32,773 bases of DNA from Promethearchaeota archaeon (lineage in GTDB: Archaea; Asgardarchaeota; Lokiarchaeia; Sigyniarchaeales; SOKP01), in NCBI GenBank assembly GCA_016840545.1, contig JAEOSD010000011.1:1-32773 (forward strand), read 5' to 3'. The stretch's first letter is position 1. Every line of letters starts with the position of its first letter. This document shows positions 25,798 through 32,773 of the stretch, one piece after another. The notes below the pieces were generated by a model. That model was not told where the DNA came from and ran no database searches. It worked only from the letters and a program-made list of their open reading frames with translations. Position numbers and translations under genes: made by a program.

Positions 25798-27012
25798 ATG
25801 AATATTCTTGTTCTCCAAGAAACAGATTGGCTTACTCGAGGGCCCCATACACAACATCATGTTTTTGAGAGAATTTCAAAGAATACCAATATTAAAATCT
25901 CGGTTTTAGATTATGATATTGATAAAAAAATGCATTCAAAATCAATTTTCATAAAGAAACAAATCTTTACTAACATTAATCGAGCCATAGATAATTCAAA
26001 TGTAAAAATAATTCGAACGGCTCATATTCAAATTCCATACCTTAGAAGATTTACTTCATTAATTACAAATTTTTTTGAAATGGTAAACATAATTAGAAAA
26101 AATAGACCTGATGTAATTGTAGGATTTTCTTTAACAAATGGAATAATTGGTTTAATATTATCTAAACTTTACAGAATTCCTTATGTTTTTTATTATATAG
26201 ACTTATTACATACATTAATACCGGTTCATTATACTCAGAAAATCGCTTCAATATTTTCAAGATTTTTATTTAAGAATTCAGATAAAGTTATTGTTGTCAC
26301 AAAATCTCTTCAAAAGTATATTTTAAATGAAAAAATTGAGCCAGAAAAGATTAAAGTTCTTCTAAATGGAATTTCTTTAGAAAATACAATAGTAGATGAA
26401 GAAAAGCTTAATCATTTAAAGCAAAAATATATGATTAGAGACGATGAGTTTGTTCTATTTTTCATGGGATATCTATATGAATTTGCTGGATTAAAGGAAA
26501 TTATTAAGTATTACAACCCTGATGTGAAAAAAGGAAAGTTAAAATTTAAGTTTTTAATAATTGGAGATGGAGGGATATATAACTCCCTGATTAGATATGT
26601 TGAAGAAATAAAAGCAGATTGGGTAATTCTTACTGGTAGAATTCCATTTTTTGATATCACAGAATACATTGAATTAGCTGATTTATGTCTAATGAGCTTT
26701 GATTTAAATGATATTACAAGAGAAATTACCCCAGTTAAAATTATGGAATATATGGCAATGAAAAAACCAGTTTTATCTAATAGTCTTCCTGGGGTACTAA
26801 CTGAGATTGGAAAGAATAATGGTGTAATTTTTGCTAGAAATCAGTCCGACCTTATAAAGAAAATTGAATCTTTAAGCGCTAATAAGGATAAATTAAAGCA
26901 AATTGGATTAAAAGGTTTTAAATTAATAAAAATGTATTATGTTTGGCCAAAAATTTTAAATAATTTTAAAAGAATTCTTTTCGAATTAATTAAAAATAAG
27001 AGATCAAATTAA
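25798..27012 (+). CDS. GT4-like glycosyltransferase
   Basis: GT-B pattern: SDKVIVVTKSLQKYIL; EKIKVLLNGISLE; LFFMGYLYEFAGLKEII; GDGGIYNSLI; PVKIMEYMAMKKPVLSNSLPGV. Confidence 0.88.
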   Translation: MNILVLQETDWLTRGPHTQHHVFERISKNTNIKISVLDYDIDKKMHSKSIFIKKQIFTNINRAIDNSNVKIIRTAHIQIPYLRRFTSLITNFFEMVNIIRKNRPDVIVGFSLTNGIIGLILSKLYRIPYVFYYIDLLHTLIPVHYTQKIASIFSRFLFKNSDKVIVVTKSLQKYILNEKIEPEKIKVLLNGISLENTIVDEEKLNHLKQKYMIRDDEFVLFFMGYLYEFAGLKEIIKYYNPDVKKGKLKFKFLIIGDGGIYNSLIRYVEEIKADWVILTGRIPFFDITEYIELADLCLMSFDLNDITREITPVKIMEYMAMKKPVLSNSLPGVLTEIGKNNGVIFARNQSDLIKKIESLSANKDKLKQIGLKGFKLIKMYYVWPKILNNFKRILFELIKNKRSN

Positions 27013-27015
27013 ATT

Positions 27016-27801
27016 ATGGATAAATCTAATTATAAGGAAAAACAAAAGAGAGAAAAATTTTGGTATGAACAACAAACTTTAGCTAAAAAGAAAGGCTTTT
27101 TTGGTAGTATCTTAACTTCTAATCTATTTATTTCTCCAAAGAGGAGGGCCTATACCTACTCTTCTGCTAAGAAACAGATGAATATTTTTGTTTATAATCA
27201 TCTTGATAAGAAAAAAGTTGCTAAACTATTGATAGCCCCCTGTGGTGTTGGAGACGATTTTAAATATTTAAAAGATTTTTCTAATGAGATTCATGGTATA
27301 GATCTCTCTTCTATCCCTTTAAAAGAATGTCCAAATTCCATGATAATAAAAGAAGCGGACATTTTAGATTCTGGTTATCCAGATCGTATGTTTGATTTTA
27401 TTGCCAGCCCATTATTCTTTCATCACTTATTAAAGGTAGGATTTGAACCTTTTTTAAAAGAATTTCATCGAATTTTAAAGCCTGGGGGAAAATTGGTAAT
27501 ACTCGAACCATCTGTATTTTACCCTTTAAATGCTTTTACTAGACCACTTAAAAAAATTACTAAAAATATATATGGGGAAGTTGAAGATGAAGCTCCTTTC
27601 AATCCTAAATTGCTAATAGATTCTTTAAAAAAAGTAGGCTTTATTAATTTAGATATAAAGGCTGCAACTTACAGCCATGTTAGCTTCTTAATTCCAATGG
27701 CTAAATTAGTAAATTTTGTATTTAAACCATTTTTGAAAACAGATAAATTTTGGAAATATTTCGCATTTTTAGTAATATTTTGGGGGGAAAAACCAAATTA
27801 A
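27016..27801 (+). CDS. Class I SAM-dependent methyltransferase
   Basis: LLIAPCGVGDDFKYLKDFSNEIHGIDLSS; PDRMFDFIASPLFFHHL; EFHRILKPGGKLVILEP. Starts 3 nt after the preceding GT stop codon. Confidence 0.85.
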   Translation: MDKSNYKEKQKREKFWYEQQTLAKKKGFFGSILTSNLFISPKRRAYTYSSAKKQMNIFVYNHLDKKKVAKLLIAPCGVGDDFKYLKDFSNEIHGIDLSSIPLKECPNSMIIKEADILDSGYPDRMFDFIASPLFFHHLLKVGFEPFLKEFHRILKPGGKLVILEPSVFYPLNAFTRPLKKITKNIYGEVEDEAPFNPKLLIDSLKKVGFINLDIKAATYSHVSFLIPMAKLVNFVFKPFLKTDKFWKYFAFLVIFWGEKPN

Positions 27802-27832
27802 TAACAAATTTCATGCAGGAGATGTAGGTTCT

Positions 27833-29005
27833 TTGATTAATGTTGCGATGTTAACTCCCTTTTTTACAGGAGAGTTAGGAGGACCGTTTAATGTAATATC
27901 AGAGATCGTTCCATATCTAGAAAAGAAAGATGTATCAACAACTATTTTTACAACATCAGCTATTGGAAAATTTAGTAATAAACGTACTGAGTTCTATGAG
28001 CAGAAATCCAAAAATTTTAGAATATATCGGTTAGATTCTTTTTTAAAATTTAAAGAATATAGAATTTCATTTAATTTACTCCCTTTTCTTATCACGCATG
28101 AAAAAAAAATTGACATTATTCATTCTCATGCATTAAGAAGTTATCAAGAAGATATAGGTTCACTTTTTTCATTAATGAAAAAAAAACCAATGGTAATATC
28201 ACCTCACGGAGGAATTAGTATCAATTGGGATTATAGTGATAAAGTCCCAAAAATGATCTCAGATAAATCTATTGGATATTTAAAGAAAAAACTATTAAAT
28301 GTGCATTACATAGCAGTTACCAAAATGGAAATACCTTTAATTAAAAAATATGGTGGTGTTGATGATAATTACATTCATTATATCCCTCATGGGGTAAACA
28401 CTGATATTTTTAAACCGGTAGAATCATATGATTTGAAAAAGAAATTAGGTTTAGAAAATTTTGACGTAATTTTGTATGTGGGACGTATTGCTAAGGGTAA
28501 AGGAGTAGATAAACTTATCAAAATTTTTAATACCGTTCATCAAAAAAATAAAAGAGCTAAATTAGTACTTATTGGAGGAGATGCTGGATATCTTCCTATT
28601 GTTAAAATTCTTATTCAAAAATATAATTTATCTAAATATATCTTATATTTAGGTTACATCTCCAAAGAAAATTTACCAATTTATTATTCAATGGCTGATT
28701 TAGTAGTTTATCCATCAAGACAAGAAATATTCGGACTTGTGCTATGTGAAGCAATGGCTTGTGGCAAGACAGTCATAGGATCAAACATTATGGGTCCTAG
28801 TGAAATTATTGTTGATGGAAAAACAGGGTTTACCTCCGACTTTAGAGACCTCGATGAAATAAGTAATAAAATCCTAAATTTATTAGAAAATAAGAAAATA
28901 CTAAACCAAATGGGAAGAAATGGTCTTGAAAGAGTTAAAAAGAAATTTACGTGGGAAAAAGCAGCACAATTACATTTTGAACTTTATAGGAAGGTATTAC
29001 ATTAA
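27833..29005 (+). CDS. GT4 family glycosyltransferase, TTG start possible (alternative ATG at 27848)
   Basis: TPFFTGELGGPFNVISEI; PHGVNTDIFKP; LYVGRIAKGKGVDKLI; YPSRQEIFGLVLCEAMACGKTVIGSNIMGPSEII. SD-like aggag upstream. Confidence 0.92.
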   Translation: MINVAMLTPFFTGELGGPFNVISEIVPYLEKKDVSTTIFTTSAIGKFSNKRTEFYEQKSKNFRIYRLDSFLKFKEYRISFNLLPFLITHEKKIDIIHSHALRSYQEDIGSLFSLMKKKPMVISPHGGISINWDYSDKVPKMISDKSIGYLKKKLLNVHYIAVTKMEIPLIKKYGGVDDNYIHYIPHGVNTDIFKPVESYDLKKKLGLENFDVILYVGRIAKGKGVDKLIKIFNTVHQKNKRAKLVLIGGDAGYLPIVKILIQKYNLSKYILYLGYISKENLPIYYSMADLVVYPSRQEIFGLVLCEAMACGKTVIGSNIMGPSEIIVDGKTGFTSDFRDLDEISNKILNLLENKKILNQMGRNGLERVKKKFTWEKAAQLHFELYRKVLH

Positions 29006-29083
29006 AAATAAGATTTAATATCAATCATAATCTTATACTATTAAACAAGAATAAGTTTCAAAAAAATTGACTAATTTAAAACA

Positions 29084-30310
29084 ATGAATTATAAACCAAG
29101 TTTGAAATTTATATGGATTTCTGCATTTGGACCCCTCGTTGAGATTAGAATTAAAGAAATTTCAAAAAGATTAATGGCAAAAGGAATACACCCCATTATA
29201 TTTACCCACAAATTACAAAGGAAGGAAAGATTGAAACCTAAATCAGCAAAAAGAGATCTATTTTATTATCATTTTCGAAATCCTTTATTTTTCAACTTCA
29301 ATATAAGAATCTTTAAATACATAAGAGAAATAGTTACGAAATTTGCATTCATTTTGGGTGGAATACCTTTTTTGTATTCAGATATTAAATCTTTTTTAAA
29401 AAATAATGATGATATAAAATTTATTTATGCTACAGGACCTCCTTTTTTCACACATATCCTTGGGTCTCTATTAAAGAAAAAATGTAAGAAAAAACTTATA
29501 GTGGAATATACTGATCCTTGGTATAAAAATCCCTATTCAGAGGAGAAAAAAAATTTTTTTGAAAAATTACTTGATTATCATATTGAAAAAAGAATTTTGC
29601 AATCAGCAGATATTATTGTCTCCAATACTGAATTCTTAAATCCGATATTACAAAGAAATTTTCCTTTTATAAAGAATACACCAATATTTGCTATAGGAGA
29701 TGGTTTCAATTTACAAGAGTTCGAAGAAATACCTCAAAAAGATGAAAATGGTATAATAATTACCTACGGAGGTAAGATATATGGAAGAAGAAATATATAT
29801 CCCCTTTTCAAAATTATATCTGATTTAAATAAAGAACATCTTTTTGAAGATATAAAAGTATTAGTTAAAATTTATGGATTTTATCCAAAAAAATTATTTG
29901 AAAGAATAATTGATAGTTTAAACATAAGAGATTTATTTTATTTAGGGGGTTTTCTTTCAAGATCTCATTTTATAGAAGAAATTATGAAATCTGATATAGC
30001 GCTTCATATTGGGGAAAATCTAGACTATCCAACGATAGCTTTCAAAGTATGGGAGTACCTTAGTTGTAGAAAAAAAATATTATTCTTAGGTCTTGAAAGA
30101 TCTTATCGTTCAGACTTTATTAGAAACAACAATCTAGGAGTTGTAATTCCAATTGACAATTTAGAAAAAGCAAAAGAACTCTTAAAAGATTTATTTATAA
30201 ATATTAAAAATAAGAAAATAGACTTAACATTTGATGAGAATATATTAAAAAAATTCTCATGGGATAATAGAGCAGAAAAATTTATCAAAAATGTTATAAA
30301 TTCTTTATAA
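29084..30310 (+). CDS. GT4-like (GT-B) glycosyltransferase
   Basis: ATGPPFFTHILGSLLKKK; VEYTDPWYKNPY; ADIIVSNTEF; IAIGDGFNLQEFEE-type hinge; YPTIAFKVWEYLSCRKKILFLG. Confidence 0.8.
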   Translation: MNYKPSLKFIWISAFGPLVEIRIKEISKRLMAKGIHPIIFTHKLQRKERLKPKSAKRDLFYYHFRNPLFFNFNIRIFKYIREIVTKFAFILGGIPFLYSDIKSFLKNNDDIKFIYATGPPFFTHILGSLLKKKCKKKLIVEYTDPWYKNPYSEEKKNFFEKLLDYHIEKRILQSADIIVSNTEFLNPILQRNFPFIKNTPIFAIGDGFNLQEFEEIPQKDENGIIITYGGKIYGRRNIYPLFKIISDLNKEHLFEDIKVLVKIYGFYPKKLFERIIDSLNIRDLFYLGGFLSRSHFIEEIMKSDIALHIGENLDYPTIAFKVWEYLSCRKKILFLGLERSYRSDFIRNNNLGVVIPIDNLEKAKELLKDLFINIKNKKIDLTFDENILKKFSWDNRAEKFIKNVINSL

Positions 30311-30317
30311 TTATTCT

Positions 30318-30974
30318 TTACTTTTCCTTAACACATAATATTTGAAATGCTTTAGCAGGATAATTTCTTACAAATAATTGTGTCAAATGAGCAATTCCAA
30401 ACCAAAAAAATCGGGGTTTAAATTTTAATAAGCCATATTCACCCTTTAAGAATTTCCATCCATTAATGCCTATAACCTTAAATCCTCTTTTTTTCATTTC
30501 ATTAACAGTCCATCCAGATTTATGCACGTCCCAGGGATTATTATCATATACTCCTTGAGGAACAAATCCATTTGTCGTGAAAATAATTATTTTCTTTTTA
30601 GCAATTTTTTCTATTCTCTTTAATAATAAATTTCCTTCTTCTTTTGTTAAATGTTCAATCAAGTCTAATGCAACCACACAATCAAATGAGTTTTCCTCAA
30701 ATTCTTGATTAATTTTTAATACATCTAATTGAATATATTTGTCATGAATTTTTTTGTTTTTACTACTTTTAAGCCATGGTTCGAATTTATCCACTCCTAT
30801 ACAATAAAATTGTTTTGGAAAATGTTTAAGGGGTGAATTTGAACCACAGCCTACATCAAGAATTGTTTTACAATTTCGGATTAAATTTTCTAATTCAGAA
30901 ATATATTCAAATTTTATAGGAAATTTTGAATATACTGTTTTATATAATTGTAGCAAGTGATTTTTTAATGTCAT
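30318..30974 (-). CDS. Class I SAM-dependent methyltransferase
   Basis: ILDVGCGSNSPLKHFPKQFYCIGVDKFEPWLK; FDCVVALDLIEHLTKEEGNLLLKRIEKIAKKKIIIFTTNG. Confidence 0.88.
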   Translation of the reverse strand: MTLKNHLLQLYKTVYSKFPIKFEYISELENLIRNCKTILDVGCGSNSPLKHFPKQFYCIGVDKFEPWLKSSKNKKIHDKYIQLDVLKINQEFEENSFDCVVALDLIEHLTKEEGNLLLKRIEKIAKKKIIIFTTNGFVPQGVYDNNPWDVHKSGWTVNEMKKRGFKVIGINGWKFLKGEYGLLKFKPRFFWFGIAHLTQLFVRNYPAKAFQILCVKEK

Positions 30975-31033
30975 ACTATTAAGGTTCTTAATTTATTTTT
31001 AATCATATTATTATCTATATTTATATTATGCGT

Positions 31034-32515
31034 CTACTCATTCTCTTTTAACTCTTCAGAAACCGTTCTATAAATATTTCTAATACTTATTATATTAAGA
31101 AAAAACTTAAAATCTTCTTTAGAGAAACCCTTAAGAATATAATTGATTATAAAATAAAGCAATATATCGATAATAACAAATAAGAGAAGAATTAAGGCAG
31201 AAAAATTGTATATACTATTAATCCATAATTGAATCAATAATATTCCAAACATAATAAAGAAATTTCTAAATGAACCCCAGTAAAATCTAAGATGGAACTT
31301 TTTATATATAATCGGTCTGTAAATTAATTGTATTATAATTTTTGAAAATAGAAATGATAGGGCTCCACCGTATACGCCTAAATTAAATATATTAGGAGAT
31401 ATAAATATGATCATAAAAAAGATCGTAAGAATATTTTCTATAATGGAAAATTTAGCCATAAAATTAACCTTTCCTAATGCCTGTAATTGAACTATATTTA
31501 CACAGTCAAGAGAAAGAGGAATTAAAAGTAATATAAAGATAAATAAAATCTGACCCGTTAAACGATACGCTTCACCAAAAATCAGCACAAAGAAATCTGG
31601 TACAAAAAGATAAGTCAAAAAAATAATAGGAAATATTAATAAATTCAATATTTTATGCGTATAATTAACAATAATAATATTTTCACTTTCTTTTCCATTA
31701 CTTATATTCTTTGAGAATGTTGTTATTAATATATTTGAAATACTAAGTGTAATGATTAGAAAGTATGAAAAAAATTGTTTCGCAGAAAAGTAATTTGCGA
31801 CATTGCTGATGCTAGACCAATTATTAAGTAAGAGGACGTCAATATTATTAACAATAAAAATAAGACTGTTTGTTATAAAAAAAGGAATACTATATCTAAA
31901 AAATTTTCTTATATACTCTTTATTTGGCTTCTTAAATCCTCTTTTTTTTGTAAGAAATAAACTTACTAAAAAATATGAAACGTTTGATATAAGTATAATA
32001 TTAGTTAATAACCAAATATCAGATTGGAAAAAATTTATTAACAAAATCAATAAAATAATTCTTAAAAAAATAATTGTTAATGAAGATATAGAATTCTTAA
32101 ATACTTCCTTTTTACTTAAAAATATTTGTTCAAAAAAACTAACTCTAAAGAATAGCATAGCAATAAAAAATATATACACAGCAAAAATTTCTCCGTTATA
32201 AATAGGAGCTAAAGGGATAAAACTTAACAAAATAATTGTATAAATTATGAATTGAATAATTCTAAAAGTTAAAAAGGTCCCATTACATATTGCTTCTTTC
32301 TCAGTATCCTTCGATTCAGCAAAAAATTTCAAATAGGCTAACTGTATACCTAAATCATTAATGAGACTAAATGTTGTAAAAAACGATAAAATCGCTCCAT
32401 AGTATCCGACAATCTCGATATCGAATATTATTCTAATTAAGTAAAAGAATATTAAACTTAATGCTATATTAACTATATTTCCAACAATTAATAAAAAAAT
32501 TTTCGTGGAATCCAT
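31034..32515 (-). CDS. Polysaccharide/oligosaccharide flippase (Wzx/RfbX-like, MOP superfamily)
   Basis: 493 aa with about a dozen hydrophobic segments; pattern YYGAILSFFTTFSLINDLGIQLAYLKFFAESKD...FRYSIPFFITNSLIFIVNNIDVLLLNNWSSISNVANYFSAKQF. Confidence 0.85.
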   Translation of the reverse strand: MDSTKIFLLIVGNIVNIALSLIFFYLIRIIFDIEIVGYYGAILSFFTTFSLINDLGIQLAYLKFFAESKDTEKEAICNGTFLTFRIIQFIIYTIILLSFIPLAPIYNGEIFAVYIFFIAMLFFRVSFFEQIFLSKKEVFKNSISSLTIIFLRIILLILLINFFQSDIWLLTNIILISNVSYFLVSLFLTKKRGFKKPNKEYIRKFFRYSIPFFITNSLIFIVNNIDVLLLNNWSSISNVANYFSAKQFFSYFLIITLSISNILITTFSKNISNGKESENIIIVNYTHKILNLLIFPIIFLTYLFVPDFFVLIFGEAYRLTGQILFIFILLLIPLSLDCVNIVQLQALGKVNFMAKFSIIENILTIFFMIIFISPNIFNLGVYGGALSFLFSKIIIQLIYRPIIYKKFHLRFYWGSFRNFFIMFGILLIQLWINSIYNFSALILLLFVIIDILLYFIINYILKGFSKEDFKFFLNIISIRNIYRTVSEELKENE

Positions 32516-32754
32516 TAACTTTCAAAAAGAAAAATTCACTATAAATTTTTTTAAATAATTTGGTTCTCCTCTTTGAATTAAATCTATATTCCCTTAGTAT
32601 ATCCTTAATTGAATATAGTTTAGCATTTCTGTAATATCTAAATTATAATTTATTATTCCGAAAAAAATATAATAAATATATAATTTTTATACCAATCTAC
32701 CCTCTGAATGAATAAAAAAATATTATAAAGTAAATTAGAAAAAATGTGTAAAAT

Positions 32755-32773
32755 ATGAAGGCTATAATTATTG
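32755..32773 (+). CDS. 5' end of a truncated ORF, possibly a sugar-nucleotide nucleotidyltransferase
   Basis: ATG AAG GCT ATA ATT ATT G = MKAII(I), a start commonly seen in NTP-transferases (MKAIILAAG...). Only 19 nt are visible. Confidence 0.25.

Noticed and set aside
30770-30800. tRNA T-loop-like string ggttcgaattt
   Set aside because: Lies within the methyltransferase CDS, with no cloverleaf arms or acceptor stem around it.
31803-32201. Plus-strand 132-aa ORF antisense to the flippase
   Set aside because: The flippase frame is full-length with the expected membrane pattern. The antisense ORF is a by-product of AT-rich codons.
1-32773. Transposons, integrases, CRISPR arrays, rRNA genes
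   Set aside because: No transposase or integrase motifs, regularly spaced repeats or conserved rRNA segments were recognised on either strand.

Overview
AT-rich, gene-dense archaeal window. The gene content is typical of Asgard archaea (Lokiarchaeia-like); this taxonomic call is inference. Two blocks are visible. (1) Positions ~1-15.4 kb carry eukaryotic-signature-type genes: an E1-like (UBA2/UBA3-resembling) activating enzyme, a 1650-aa protein built from ~14 helical repeats on a near-constant 114-117-aa period, a Rab/Ras-like small GTPase, a longin-like/Arf-like GTPase with a polyproline tail and C-terminal coiled coil, and a roadblock-like protein. Metabolic genes sit among them: a RACo-type 2Fe-2S/ASKHA protein, aspartokinase, a UPF0280 protein and a partial GNAT. 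(2) Positions ~15.4-32.8 kb form a surface-glycan gene cluster: a GT-C-like membrane protein, SDR epimerases, tandem GT2 paralogs, a WbjD/CapG-like 2-epimerase, an RmlD-like reductase, an SDR-cupin fusion, three GT4-like glycosyltransferases, two SAM methyltransferases and a flippase. No tRNA, rRNA, CRISPR array or transposon was recognised. The most notable items are the periodic giant rod protein, the orphan eukaryote-like E1 beside it, and the probable 5' misannotation (possible ATT start) of the longin-GTPase.
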